The notes: generated by a model not told the origin, from the letters alone. A stretch of DNA of 64,000 nucleotides from Endothia cerciana (GCA_026119935.1 JALRMH010000071.1:1-64000), one strand, 5' to 3'; shown: positions 52,896 to 64,000, numbered from the stretch's first letter. Numbers and translations: made by a program.

Positions 52896-55800
52896 AGAAA
52901 TTCAATATATATATATATATTATATATATATTTCGTGTGGCTGGCCAGGGTGCGCGGAATGTGGGTCCTTTGACTTACGGAGCCTCGGCCACGGCAGCTC
53001 CCTTGTACAGCTCTGTGAACCTTGTCCTCATGGTAAGGAGTGGCAGGCGAAGGGTCACTAGAAGCAGCAGCCTTACTCGGTATCTAAGAGAGAACGCAGT
53101 GGACTGCTGGGTGGGAAGGACACCCGACGAAACAATTCCACAGCCTCGCAAGGTTGAACCCCGGCTTTGGACTTCCGCGAAGGGCTACGACTTAAGAGGT
53201 TAGAGACAACCATCGAAAGTGCTCATGTAGGATAGAGGGCAAGGCCTGGTAGTGAAAGTGAATGCTGGGTATTATTAGTTTTAATTTCCAGGGGAGAGGG
53301 GGCTGTGTCAACATTGGATTCTGAAATTGCCAAGCATTCGCTTGCGATTCCTCAAGCGCTTAAATCATCCGAAGAACTTGGACCCAGGCGATTCCAAGGC
53401 TGAGACGTGTTTGAGACCGACCGCGGTGTCATCAGCAGTTCAATCCTTTTCTTCGAAAGACGACGAAGTCCAATCTTCCAGAGATGGATTCTCTCACGTC
53501 GCCTCGCCCCCCCCCTTTTTTTCTTTCTTTTTTTTCTTTCTTTTTCCCTTCCCTTTTTTCTTCTCTCGCCTGAGTATGTGCAATAATTGTCCAAGCCAAA
53601 GACTAGAACCACGCCCCCCCCCCCCTGGCGGAACGCCAACGAATGAGCACCGCCGCCGAGTCGAAATAGACTCGAGACCCATGGATCGGCACGTCAAGAT
53701 TCTGCAGGTGATTGATTCACCGACGGGACGATTTCGAGCAACAAGAAGTTTAGAGTAGAAAGTTGCGAACGTCGTTTGTACCTCACCTCTAGCGTCAGCC
53801 CACTGCCTCACAACTGTACTACTATGTGCCTCTGTTACATTGTCCCGTCATTCATGACCAAAAACAGGCTGCCCCGGTCCAAACCGAGCTGCCAGGCCCC
53901 AAGGCCCAATCCAAGTGGATGCTCCGGCCTCCAAGATCGCTTTGGTTGCCAAGAATTGGAAAAGGACATGCAGATATTGATGCTCGAAGCACTATCCTGA
54001 TCCCGAGCGCTCGCCCCTGAACCATCGTGGACAGGTGACATCAAAAACGACCAGAACATCAAGTCACACTCCCAGGACCGGCAATCGGTGACTCGGGGCC
54101 ATGACCTAAGAGGGTACAGATCGGCACGAGGGGACGCCCAAGGACCGGAAAAAGAAAAAAAAAAAGAAAAAAAAAGAGAGGGAGAGAGAGGGAGGGAGAG
54201 AGAGAGTAGACAGGGCAGGGCCCCACATGATGGCTGGTCACCACTGAACCAGGTGTGATCCGTGCTACGTTCTTTGCAGCTGGGGCGGATCCCCCTTGCT
54301 GTACGAGCGGGTCCGTTCTGCTAATAGTATGTATGTATTGATTATGTTACCGTGGTAGTGTGAGGGCTCACTGGCCAGTGGTATTGATCATAGCCGTGGG
54401 CCCACCTCGTGTGCTCCGGGCATTTGAGACTGACTTCCAAGACTAAGTCGGTGCCAAGAGCCAAGGTTGAAACGCTTCTTTCTCCTGGGCAGGACAGTTC
54501 CCCGCCCGAGGTTGTCCCTAGACGGTCGATGCCTCCTCGGTGGGCTCGAAACCTGAACGGCATGCAACGCACAAGCTCTCTGCCTTGCCATTTTCTGCTC
54601 TCTGTTTCCCTTTTCCCTTTGGGTGGTGGGGGCTGTACCGTACATAGTAGGTCGTCAACCCGTCCTCGAGTTGTTGGGAAGGGGGGGGGGGGCGCCGCGC
54701 TGCCCACGGGTGGTCGGCGGAGTCGGCTTTACGAGGCGTGTTCCCACAGCGCTCGAACATGAAGTAGCAAGTTGTTTTCAGTTGTTTGCCTAGTCCAAGG
54801 GGCTTGAGTACCGTCGTCTGATCCTCTTGTAGGCTGAGTGAGAGGTAGGCAGGATGGGCCTTCCCATATCGGCTCGTGTCCCGTCCTGCCCCTCACGTTG
54901 CCCGCCCAAGTCTATTATGGTTATAATCAGACTTCAGCCATCATCCCGTTCCGGCTTGGTCCTGTCGCAGCCAGTTCGATAGTGTCCCCCTGCCAGGCCG
55001 GCGGCGGAGATCAGCACGGCACGGCCTGTACGGCCGGCTCGCGAATGCTGAATGCTGGATGCCACTAGATCTCTGCGGCGCGAGTGTGAATATTTGTTGG
55101 CAGGGCCAGCGACTGGCTGGATGGGGGTCGGCAGACCTTCACTATTGGCAAGCCATTGTCTGCGTGCCTGTGCGGCTCGGGTGGTCCACACCCATCTGTC
55201 GGAATCACCACTCACTCACTAGCACCCCCGCGAGGTTCATCTGGGTGAATTTATCCAGGACCAGCCGGCAGAGTAGCAGGACTCTGCAGCCCGGTTCCGC
55301 CGGTCCCGCTCGTCAACCGGAGTTGGGTCTTGTCCGTTCCAAACAAGCTTCAATCTGCTCGAGGGCCGTCGGCAGATGCCGTGATAAGGTGCGCCCAGGC
55401 TAAGCGACCGTCGCACACGGCATGCTCGCAAGGGGTTTGGGGGGGCGGGGTGGGGTTCGATGGCGGCCCAGAGACGCGTCGCGACCTTCCACGAGCTGTG
55501 GACTGCCGGCGCACGAGAACTAGGGGAGGGAGGGAGGGTGGCTAGCCCTCCTGAGAGAAAAGGTAGTCTGTTAGGGGAGACGGCGGTTGGTGATCGGACT
55601 CGAGTAGAAGGCTCGGTCGCCGAGTGGTTGCGGTCCGGCCCAACTCCTAGGGAGAAGCTAGCCCGCCGCAAGTCGTGACGTCTAGAGTCTTGGAAGAGAA
55701 GCGGGCCAAGTGAGGATAAAGTGACTGCCACTGTGAGGATCTCGGCCTGGCAAGAAGCCGGCGTACAGTTTAGTGTAACCAGAGTACCTCGCCGCCTGTG

Positions 55801-57423
55801 TGATACTTTTGCTTATGCCAGAGGCGCATGCCTAATGATCTGAGTACTCTGAGTAGTCAGGAAGGCCATCTAGGAAAGAAACGGCAGTTACTCTGGCTAG
55901 GGGTATAGTGTCGAGTTCTCGAGAACCACGACACAAGTCCGCGACATGGCCGCCGTCATCACACGCCTCTGTATAGGGATGAATCGTACACCTGCATACG
56001 AGTGCGGGGTTGCGTTGAGTGAGGGTGAGCCTCGGGAACAGGACAAAGGGTCGCAGTAATCTCTTCTTCTTCTTCTTCTTCTTCTTCTCCTCCTGTTACC
56101 ACCCCTCCTCCTCCTTCTCAGCGCCGTCACATAGATCACTCCAGACAGGACAGCCCGGACGAGGGACCGCCAGGCCGGAGTCATCATATCGCCAGGGGCC
56201 GGAGCGACTGCTGAATCAATCGGTCGTCACCTTCCGTTGGTATATCACAGTAGACTCACTACCCAAGCCTAGGGTTCCCCCCCCCCCCCCCAATCCACCC
56301 TATCCAATGCAGGGAAACGGGGGGCGATGAGCTGGAGGGGACGAAGAGGACATGAAAAGAGACGAGTGCCCGGACAGGGCTGCCGGGGCCAGTACTATGT
56401 AATTACCAGTAAGAGATAGATAGATGCTATGGCAACTGGCTGTGTCCGTACCGAGTTAGGCCACCAATTGGCGCCTGAGCACCCCCCCCCCCCCGGGAGC
56501 CCCCGGAGAGCCCCCCCGAGAGCTCTGAGGGTTACAACAGAGCAGGGCCATCTGCCACTGACACAGTACACACAGTATTATGTGCGCGTTATAGTGGTCT
56601 CGCACGCCTTGGCATGCTGGCACGGTCCATGCCCTGATCCGTGGGGAGTGAGTCTCCACATCCCTTTCCTCGTGCTGTCAGGTGCATCCATGCGTCAGAC
56701 CCTTCGTGTCCCCATCTTGTCCCTGGTCCCTCGTCCTTCGTCCCTCACCCTCGCTCGACCTGGGCGAGAATCCTTCCACATCCACGTCCACACTCAGCGC
56801 CCACACACACACACACACCCACCCAAACCCATATGTCCACATCGTGTGTGCGTGTGCTCTCGCGTGCGCGACCTCGACGGTCTCTACTCAGTACAGGATA
56901 CTGATCCCCCCCCCACCCAGTGTCCACCCAGGCTAGTCTCGTCTAGATCTGACCGGTTCTGGATTGGATTTTGGGTTCTGAACTCTGGATCCTACCCTGG
57001 CACCTGGCACGATCCGGTTTCCAAGCCAGCTCCACTCTGTGTCTCCGGCTGGGCCCTCTCGACCTGTGTCTCATCGAGACCTGACCTAGCGCGCACTGGC
57101 CAGTGGGGCCATCCATCCATCTGTCCCATCCAGCCCACCCCATTCGTTCCCGTTCCCTTGCAGTCAGTGCCTTGCAGTGCCTTGCAACGAGAGCCCCCTT
57201 TCTCTTGCCTCCTAACCTCTCTCCACTCTCTCATCTCATCATCAACACCCACATCATACTACCAACCGCACCCGGCGATCAATTCACGGTCAGCACGAAT
57301 CTCCACCATATACCTCTACGACCACGACGACCGCCAGAGGTACGGGAGTCGAGAGCTGGTTTGAGGCCACATCCAGGAGGTGAATCGATCCGTCGTAAGC
57401 CGCCCAAGGGAAGAGAGCAAAAG

Positions 57424-57460
<37 letters not shown>

Positions 57461-57731
57461 ATACCACCACCCCTCGGAGGATACCAGGCCGGTCTGTTGT
57501 TGGGCACGAGGACATCGCTGGGGCAGTCCGATGACTCGACAGGCCCTCTGAACACTCTCGGCGGATTGAGCCTGCTCCTGCTGCTGCTCACTCAATCAAC
57601 CAAACCAACCTGACAACAACACGTCCTCCCCCCTCCCCCCCCCCCAATCGACCTCCTGTCGTCTCTTTCGCCCGTCCGGACCCTTATCCCCTGGACGTCG
57701 CGATTCGATATCGCGACCTGTCTCAGTTGGC
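52896..57731. other. Gene-poor region with homopolymer and purine tracts
   Basis: 4.8 kb lacking a supported gene. It includes a (TA)n run at 52905-52932, a C/T-rich tract at 53506-53567, a C run at 53614-53624, a purine tract at 54149-54207, G runs near 54679-54691 and C runs near 56278-56292 and 56483-56494, TTC repeats near 56065-56090 and a (GA)n run at 57428-57456. The last ~1 kb is CT/CA-rich and contains the leader of the membrane glycoprotein gene. Confidence 0.5.
57428..57456. repeat. (GA)n microsatellite
   Basis: About 14 GA units in the 5' leader region of the membrane glycoprotein gene, 275 nt before its start codon. Confidence 0.8.
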
Positions 57732-60167
57732 ATGGGCGACAGAAACCCCAAGGCATCCGACCCGGAGCGGAGGGCATCAGTAAGGAGTTCAAGACGGATA
57801 TCACTGCAGCAGGATGGACACGCAGATGTTGTACACGACGGATTCGCCGGCGGCGACATGAACAATAACAACAACAACAACAACAATTCTAACATCATCA
57901 TCAATGATGACGACGGCGACGACGACTACATGCTGGCTCTCGCCGGCATGGTCTCAGATGGCTTCCGCCCGGAGCCCTTCCGCCCCGACCCCGCCGCACC
58001 TGCCGCGGCCTTGACCACAGGCGATGCCATCACCACCACCACCACCACCACCATCCCTTCCGGGCCCACCACCCGACCAGATGCCGCAGACTTGCAACCA
58101 GCATCCTCCGGATCAGCATCGGTTCCCCGCCTCAATAGGTCAAGTATATCCAAGCCACCTCGCGGCCGCGATTCTTTCACGCTCAGACACGATGGTGCCA
58201 ATGGTCACATGGCAGGCGCCTCTCTATCGCGGGTGTCCAGTGCCTCCGGCGAGAGGGCATACGTCCCAGCGGAGGCTCCCTATCAGGGTCCATCGGGACC
58301 CTCACACCCTTACCAGATGTACTCGCAGGATACCCTGCTGGCAAGGACCATGAGTGTAGCGACCACATCGACCACCACGGCTACCCGACCTGAGTCGGAA
58401 TACAACGGCCCGAGAGGGCCGTCACACCCCTACTCCATGTACCCACAGAACCCAGTCGAGGAGACACCTCATCAACCTGCCGTGCCGGCCATCCCGGTGG
58501 GCTTTGTGGCTGCCCCGGACCCCTATCAACGCCGACTCGGGCCGGAAGGTGAGGAGCTAGCAGACATCATCGGTCCCGATGGTCACACCGAAGAACTACC
58601 ACCGTATACGAGATACCCGGACGAGTACTACACGCGGAAGATACGGGACAACGACGAGTCGCAGCGGGATGGCGAGGGTTCGGGCGTGGGCGCGGCTGGG
58701 GGTGCCGTCGTCACCATGGCGGCAGTACCCACGGCAGCAGCATCAGCGGTAGCCGCACCAGCACCAATCCCCGGTGCTGGTGGTCTAGGATTGGCTGCTC
58801 GCAACCCGGAATACGATGCTCGATCTCTCGACGGCCCCGGAGGACTGTCGGGGTCACGACACTCATCCAGGAGTTTCACGAATGAGAGCCATCATGAGGT
58901 CAACACGGCAGCCGCGGAACTGTCGGAGAAGCCGCAACTGAGTAAATACCAGAGATTCGCCAAGAAAAAGGCCTGTGGGGTAATACCGTACTGGGCGCTT
59001 GGTCTGACCTTCACTGCCGTTGTGATCGTCCTCATCATCGTCGCGGCTGTGGTCGGTTCCTTGATATCGCACCATAAGCCTTCAAACCATCCAGGCGGTA
59101 CCACAAAGTGAGTCGGACTCGTCCAAGCGACATGGTAGGCATCAAGTACTGACCGTTCGCCGTGCAGTTACCAAGACAGCGTGCCCACTATTACAGTCAC
59201 CTTCGACGCCACCCCAATCCCCACGCCTTCAAACCTGCCCGTTCTTGCCCAGGGCTCATATGGTCTACCTCTGAACCTGAACCAGGACCCAAATACTTGC
59301 TTCAACGACACATCCCAGACTTCTGCTTGGAGCTGTAATGTCATCTTCCAACAGGCCATGTCTTTGCAGATCCAGATCACGAGAAACGCGCCCCAGTTAG
59401 GCAAGGACGGCAACTACGACGTCTTGATGATCAGCAACACCTCGAGCTCCAATGATGGCACCGGTAGCAACGGACTGCTATCATATGGAGCAAGCGCCCC
59501 GATCATCCAGCCCGCAATGAACATGGAGTTGGTCAACGACACCTTCGACCTAGAACGGGGCCCAGCTTGGTTCAGGATGCTTCCTTATAACAAGACCGTT
59601 GTCGTTCAAGAGGACCTGCTGTCCGCATCGGCTTCGTCCGAGAAACTGCGACGCTACTCCGGCTCTATCCCGACTGTCGACAGGTTTCAGCTCAAAGGCG
59701 TTGCGAATGCCGGGGACAAACCATGGATCTGCACCTGGCCTGACACCTTTGTTGAGATGTTTATCTATGCCGAGCAGAACAGCAGCTATGCGTCCGAGTC
59801 AACAGCAACGATAACGACGGTGCCGTCCACCCCGGCCGCGACGGGCAGTGCTTCAACAGCCACGGCGACGAGCGGCAATACCGAGATCATCAACATGTCG
59901 CACTTGACGGCCTATCCCAGAGCGGTCAAGGTCAAGGAGCGCCGCCTTAGCAACTCGCCGCAGCCATACTGCGTCCAAGTGGAGGTCACCGACAACAACA
60001 CTACACAGCCAGTGCTAGACGCGAGCGGCAACCAAGTGACGGTTCAGATCGAGGAAATCGAACAGCAGAATGGCATGGACAAACGGGAATATGAGGAGTC
60101 GCGGGTGGCGCGTCGTGATGGCAACGGCGATATGAGCGACTGCGGTTGTATGTGGTTCTCGTCATGA
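57732..60167 (+). CDS. Single-pass membrane glycoprotein, fungal family of unknown function
   Basis: Two exons, 57732-59107 and 59168-60167 (60-nt intron, AA|T), encode 791 residues. The N-terminal ~415 residues are cytosolic and disordered, with an Asn run at ~44-52, Thr runs, and two related copies of a Gly-Pro-Ser-His-Pro-Tyr motif (PYQGPSGPSHPYQMYSQ and YNGPRGPSHPYSMYPQN). A basic segment RFAKKKACG precedes one membrane helix, about residues 420-445 (YWALGLTFTAVVIVLIIVAAVV). The C-terminal ~340 residues are probably extracellular, with a beta-rich region (GLPLNLNQDPNTCFNDTSQTSAWSC, WFRMLPYNKTVVVQED, WICTWPDTFVEMFIY) and many N-x-S/T sites. It matches the layout of fungal DUF7820-like proteins as I recall them. 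The tail DCGCMWFSS has two Cys. Function unknown. Confidence 0.8.
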
Positions 60168-61341
60168 ACGACTTCTTTTCACGACGATCTCCGATCTGTG
60201 ATGAACGCCTCCGGCTTTGAGGCAGGCGGACCTTTGCATACCGGCAACAGCGGCCGACGCGACTAGTCTCCGTTGGCGGGCATACTTTTTCCTCGGTGCC
60301 AGCGGCTCTTTTCTTCCTCCTTTTTTTCTTCCTTCTTTTCCTCTCCCCAAGGATCGGGGACAAGTTCTGGTCGGATCCCACTCGACACGTCTCGATTGCC
60401 GTCTTTCACGGTGGTGAGATCTCTACCAGCTGTATTTACGACCTATCCGAATGTGCGACATCTTGGGACAAATGGAGTTTGGGGGGACGGGGTATCACGC
60501 GAGGACCCTCGTCCGAAAAAGCTTGGCGTTCGATGTCTTGACAGGCATGCTCACTTACCTATTGCGATTCTATCCTTCCTCTTTTTTATTGATTTATTGG
60601 GGGGGCTACCACACCGGCATGGAGGATTTGGGCTGGGGGATCGGGAGCAGGCGAGCAGCGAGCGGTATGGGCCGCTGTCGACCCTAATGACCGCGCGAGG
60701 ATCGAGATACATCTGTATTCCAAGTACATATCGCCGAGAGATGCGGCCTAGGGAGAGTAAGAGCACCAAGGAGGCGTGCGTGGGGACGAAGAAAATATCT
60801 CGTTCGGCCTTGTATGTATACCACCTAAATGAGCGAATCAAAGAGTGCGGAGATATTCATTCCACTGGTACAACATCATCGTGCTGTGGGCTTTGTGGGT
60901 TGCAGCCCATTAGCAGGCTGAACTGTGCCCGCTTGATATTACTAGTGAAATCATCTCACGGCCTGGTCCATCTACATTTCTCGTCCCGCAGCCCTCTTCT
61001 CTTCCCACGTCAATGCCTTACTCGCTCGTGCACGTGTCTCGGCCGTGATGGAGCCCCCAATCGTGACGGCACCCCAACCTACCTCGCACTTGCCGTGAGC
61101 ACCTGGCCAGGAGTCTGCCAGCGTCTGTGACATTCATGTACGCATACACCACCATGGGCGATGGCTGTTGAGTATCCCATTATGAATCCACCTAATGCAC
61201 GGCTTGGGGCTGGGGCTGGGGCTGGGGCTGGGGCTGGACGGAGAAGGCCTCTGGGAGGGTCCTACCTACCCTTGAGCAGCGGACACTGAATCCCATTTTG
61301 GTTGGGCGGTGAACCCACCGTCCAAATGATACTCCACTCGC
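60168..61341. other. Convergent 3' spacer with G-rich hexamer repeat
   Basis: 1.2 kb between two stop codons. Contains CT/T-rich sequence near 60308-60346 and a GGGGCT tandem repeat at 61206-61237. Overlapping open frames are not coding by composition or similarity. Confidence 0.5.
61206..61237 (+). repeat. (GGGGCT)5 tandem repeat
   Basis: Five perfect GGGGCT units plus GG. Five closely spaced G4 runs meet the basic pattern for an intramolecular G-quadruplex on the + strand, about 105 bp beyond the stop of CCDC174. Confidence 0.88.
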
Positions 61342-62388
61342 TCACTCCTGTTCACCGGCTCTCAGTTCACCAGCCAACCCATCCAGGAAACTGTCCGCCA
61401 GCTTCTGCGCCCTCTTTTCCCCCTTCACCCTTCTCCTCTCCTCGATCACCCTCCTCCGTTCCTCAATCTCCTTGCGTCTCACCTCCCGTTCCTCCTCCCG
61501 CCTCTTCCTCCCCCGCTCCGTAGTCTCCCTCTCCCTGGCCAGTCCCCCCATCTCTTTCGTGCGGGTCTCCTCATCCTTACTGAACTGGAAGAACCCGACG
61601 CCCTTCGTCCTTATCTCGGCATTCGCGTCGTAGTGCTTCATCTCAGGCGGCGTCAGGCTCCTGTCCCGCTTGCGGGCGATGGCCTCCATCTTCTCCTCGT
61701 CGTGCGCGACAAAGGCCTCGGACTGTATCGCGTCGCCGTAGATGAGATTGGACGGCGCCTTGGGGCGCGCAGACATGCGCTCGAGCTCGACGGTGGTGTA
61801 CTCGTGCGCGCGCAGGCGGCGCTCCACCCGGGCCTGCTCGGCGCGGGTGCCGGTGCGCGTGCGGCCGAACTCGTCGGTGTAGGTGATCACCTCTGTGTCA
61901 TTGTTGTCAGAGTCGTCCTCGCCGTCCGAGGACGATGCCGCACCTCCACCGGCCTCGTCTTGGGCCTCTGCCCACTTCCGGTCAAAGTCGACGAGGGGCG
62001 CGGCTTCGCCTTCCCTGGGCACGTAGTCACCGCGCTTCATGGCGGCGTAGAGGCGGGCCTTCTCCTCCATCCTGCGGCGGGCGGAGAGGAGTTCATTCTT
62101 TTCGTCCTCGGTCCCGGTGACCTCCCTCAATACCAATTTACCCTGGTCCCGGTCTGCCTCTCCGGATTTCCGTTTTGCCTTGACGCCGGCGAAGATGTCT
62201 TTCTTGGCCCTGGACGGGCGGGGCCGTGCTTGTGTGGTGGGGATGGAGGGGGAGGAAGAGGAGGGCGCCCTGGAGGTGCTGATGAGGGAGGCCAGCTCGG
62301 ACTTGAAGGCGAGGGAAGAGGGCAGGACGGTCTCTTTTTTCTGGCGCTTGGGGGCGCGTTGGCCGTAGAGGTTTGGATCTTGAGGCAT
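61342..62388 (-). CDS. CCDC174: CCDC174-family coiled-coil protein
   Basis: Single exon, 348 residues from ATG 62388 (MPQDPNLYGQRAPKRQ); an in-frame ATG at 62502 would add an Arg-rich stretch that looks like leader. The N-terminal part is basic, then KKDIFAGVKAKRK and KNELLSARRRMEEKARLYAAMKRGDY. Mid-part is an acidic Asp/Glu run with TYTDEFGRTRTGTRAEQARVE (about residues 168-188), the diagnostic block. The C-terminal part has GVGFFQFSKDEETRTKEMGGLARERETTERGR, the other family block, and a long Arg/Glu coiled coil. CCDC174 proteins are nuclear and linked in animals to RNA-processing complexes; the fungal role is not established here. Converges with the glycoprotein gene. Confidence 0.85.
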   Translation of the reverse strand: MPQDPNLYGQRAPKRQKKETVLPSSLAFKSELASLISTSRAPSSSSPSIPTTQARPRPSRAKKDIFAGVKAKRKSGEADRDQGKLVLREVTGTEDEKNELLSARRRMEEKARLYAAMKRGDYVPREGEAAPLVDFDRKWAEAQDEAGGGAASSSDGEDDSDNNDTEVITYTDEFGRTRTGTRAEQARVERRLRAHEYTTVELERMSARPKAPSNLIYGDAIQSEAFVAHDEEKMEAIARKRDRSLTPPEMKHYDANAEIRTKGVGFFQFSKDEETRTKEMGGLARERETTERGRKRREEEREVRRKEIEERRRVIEERRRVKGEKRAQKLADSFLDGLAGELRAGEQE

Positions 62389-63400
62389 GGCGGACGAGGG
62401 ATGTGGCGATCGCCGGGTCAGGGCCGAGGCAACAGAGTCGGGCCGGAGGATGAGGTTAATTTCGAGCCTCCTGTCTCTGGGGGGTCGGCGACGTTGAAGC
62501 ACGTGAAGTCCGACGATGCGTGGAGTGAGGTGGTGGACCCCCGTTAACTTACAGTAGGTACTGCAGGCGCGCGCACGTACTAGGTAAGGTAACAGTAAGT
62601 GTGCCAGTGCACTGTGTGAGGTGATGGATCCACATCCACAGTCAGTGAGTGACCCGCCAGAACGGGGTGCTTTAACTTAGCACCCTGTACGGTGGGCTGA
62701 CAGCCCCTGCTGCTCCCGCAGTAGCCGAGGCCCCTAGGGTCAACCCAACTGCCCACCAGGGCAGGACGTCAGTGGGGGGAGATTGCCAAGGGCCTGATCT
62801 GCCAGCTGCAGTGACAACAATGACTTGCTCTCGGCGTGCAGGTGGCGCTGGCCATTCAGACTTGCCCCGAGGTGTGAGAGACCCGGACGAGGCACGCCGC
62901 CTGGGTTTTGGGTGGTGGGTTTTTATTTTATTTTATTTTATTATTTTATTATTTTATTATTTTATTATTTTATTATTTTTTATTTCATATCAAAAATATA
63001 TATATTTTTTATTTGTTTTTAGTATGTTATATTTTATCTCAATTTCCCTCCCTTTCCCTCCTTCCTTCCCTCTTCCTATCTGGAGAAAACCTCTCTTCCT
63101 GTATCGTTACCTTCATCATGCCAAGCGTGCCCTTCTTGCCCCCAGCCTGACTGACCTTTTGTGCCGTTAACTCGTCGCCCCTCGCGTTGTGACCCACCAG
63201 AGTTCACGTCCCTGTCCTGCCTTCGCGGTTCCGAGTCAGGACCGATCGCCAGCGAAGCTCCGGGCTGTCCACCCAGCCAGCGCAGCCCACCTACATACAT
63301 ACATACAGCCAGCGCAGTACGGACGGAGTGCGGCACGGTTCACGGCCAACGTCTGTCCGCAAGAGTCGACTCATTGCCCCCGCGACACCCAATCTCGAGA
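62389..63400. promoter_or_regulatory. Spacer between CCDC174 and small membrane protein gene, with T-rich repeat
   Basis: Divergent upstream region of both genes. It contains an unusual TTTTATTA tandem array at 62925-62978 continuing T/A-rich to about 63040, a CCTTCC-type pyrimidine stretch to ~63075 and a CATA repeat near 63291-63305. No gene otherwise. Confidence 0.5.
62925..62980. repeat. TTTTATTA tandem repeat
   Basis: About eight units of TTTTAT/TTTTATTA with TTA variation, in otherwise GC-rich DNA, about 420 bp upstream of the small membrane protein start codon. Confidence 0.8.
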
Positions 63401-63831
63401 ATGCACGTCCTGCAGCCCCTGGACATGGTCTCCCTTCACGAGTTTGCCGCGGCTCTGGAGTCGAGGATGACAAACCTGCTCGTCATCTCGGACTCCTACT
63501 CCTGGGTTGTCAGGATCATCTCTTGGTTTTTCGTGAGTTCCCCCCACCGTCACACGCTCCTCTCTCTCTCTCCCTCTGTCTCTTTTTTTATTTATTTTTT
63601 ATTAGGGGGCCGGGGGCGGCCCAGGGCTTTAGCCCAGGAGAATCACCTCGTGTGCTGACATCGGTCCAACGGCAGATTACGCTGGCACTATCCTTCTGGA
63701 CCCCCATCGCCGTCCTGATTGTCTTCGACTTCCTCCTCTGGATCTACCGCCTCGTCTTTCCCGCTACCATCACCAACCCCCGAACACGGCGGAGGCGCGA
63801 GTCGCTGAGCCACCCCGTCTCGACGACCTAG
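63401..63831 (+). CDS. Small hydrophobic membrane protein, 95 residues
   Basis: Exon 1 63401-63532 and exon 2 63676-63831 with a 143-nt intron (GTGAGT..CAG, phase 0). The protein starts MHVLQPLDMVSLHEFAAALESRM; a hydrophobic block straddles the splice junction, SWVVRIISWFF|ITLALSFW, then a second, IAVLIVFDFLLWIYRLVFPA, and a basic tail TRRRRESLSHPV. It looks like two membrane helices with a short cytosolic C-terminus, too short for a known enzyme. I recall comparable unannotated small membrane proteins in fungi but no function. The intron is rich in CT and TTTATT. The splice restores a clean frame, which supports the gene; without it each half is a short open frame only. Confidence 0.65.
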
Positions 63832-64000
63832 CAAGTGTTTGTTTGACTTTGACGACGATTAGGACAGGGCGCCGGACTCATGGGCGGACTTTGCTTTTTT
63901 TTTCTTCTCCTGATAGACCACGGATTACCGGAGTACAAAGCACGGCGCACGGGGATCAGGGGAGAAAACAGAGGACCAGGCGCGAGGAGTTGAGGGGGGC
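63832..64000. other. 3' flank of the small membrane protein gene
   Basis: 169 bp to the window edge, with a T run near 63892-63902. No feature recognised. Confidence 0.5.

Noticed and set aside
55612..55680. tRNA-like GGCTCGGTCGCCGAGTGGTT
   Set aside because: It resembles a Ser/Leu tRNA 5' end, but no matching acceptor strand, anticodon arm or T-loop follows.
60273..61130. 285-residue frame after the glycoprotein gene
   Set aside because: No recognisable family or domain; lies in the convergent 3' spacer.

Overview
The window looks like genomic DNA of a filamentous ascomycete (Pezizomycotina, most likely Sordariomycetes). Genes are G+C-rich. They carry short introns (46-166 nt) with GT..AG ends and CTAAC/CTGAC-type branch sites. 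The protein families are fungal (Erg27, Erg13, Rxt2, a TRAPPC11-like protein, fold-3 alpha/beta hydrolases, a NADAR protein). Transposon relics show C-to-T and G-to-A decay typical of repeat-induced point mutation (RIP). No bacterial, plastid or viral gene block is visible, and I found no tRNA, rRNA or CRISPR array that I can support.

Layout. 1-1.3 kb: AT-rich RIP-type DNA with an LTR-like repeat. 2.9-15.6 kb: a gene-dense housekeeping stretch with an SLC49-type MFS transporter, 3-ketosteroid reductase ERG27 (-), an OB-fold-like protein, the Rpd3L subunit RXT2 (-) and a TRAPPC11-like trafficking protein. 17.1-18.2 kb: a second, less mutated copy of the same LTR-like repeat. 18.2-23.3 kb: an accessory-looking block with a fungal protein of unknown function (-), a divergent NADAR-domain gene (+) and a Gly-rich beta-repeat protein (+). 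24.9-31.4 kb: HMG-CoA synthase ERG13 (+), a DHCR24-like FAD oxidoreductase (-) and a hormone-sensitive-lipase-type hydrolase (-). 34.2-43.3 kb: an F-box/TPR-like protein (-), a 951-residue hydrolase (-), a peroxisomal Lpx1/Akt2-type hydrolase ending in AKL (+) and a low-complexity Met/His-rich protein (-). 43-57.7 kb is gene-poor; at 47-53 kb it holds pseudogenes (methyltransferase, probable membrane protein, pogo/Fot1 transposase). 57.7-63.8 kb: a single-pass membrane glycoprotein (+), CCDC174 (-) and a 95-residue membrane protein (+).

Several neighbours act on sterols or lipids (ERG27, ERG13, DHCR24-like, two fold-3 hydrolases, the peroxisomal hydrolase, SLC49). They sit on mixed strands among unrelated genes, so this is probably loose proximity and not a biosynthetic cluster.

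The most intriguing observation is the divergent pair at 18.2-21.4 kb. One gene encodes a recognisable NADAR (ADP-ribose glycosidase superfamily) domain. The other encodes an unknown protein whose C-terminal half faintly resembles an ADP-ribosyltransferase fold. If confirmed, this would be a eukaryotic analogue of the ADP-ribosylation/de-ADP-ribosylation pairs known in bacteria; at present it is a hypothesis. Exon boundaries were placed by eye from reading frame, splice consensus and family expectation.
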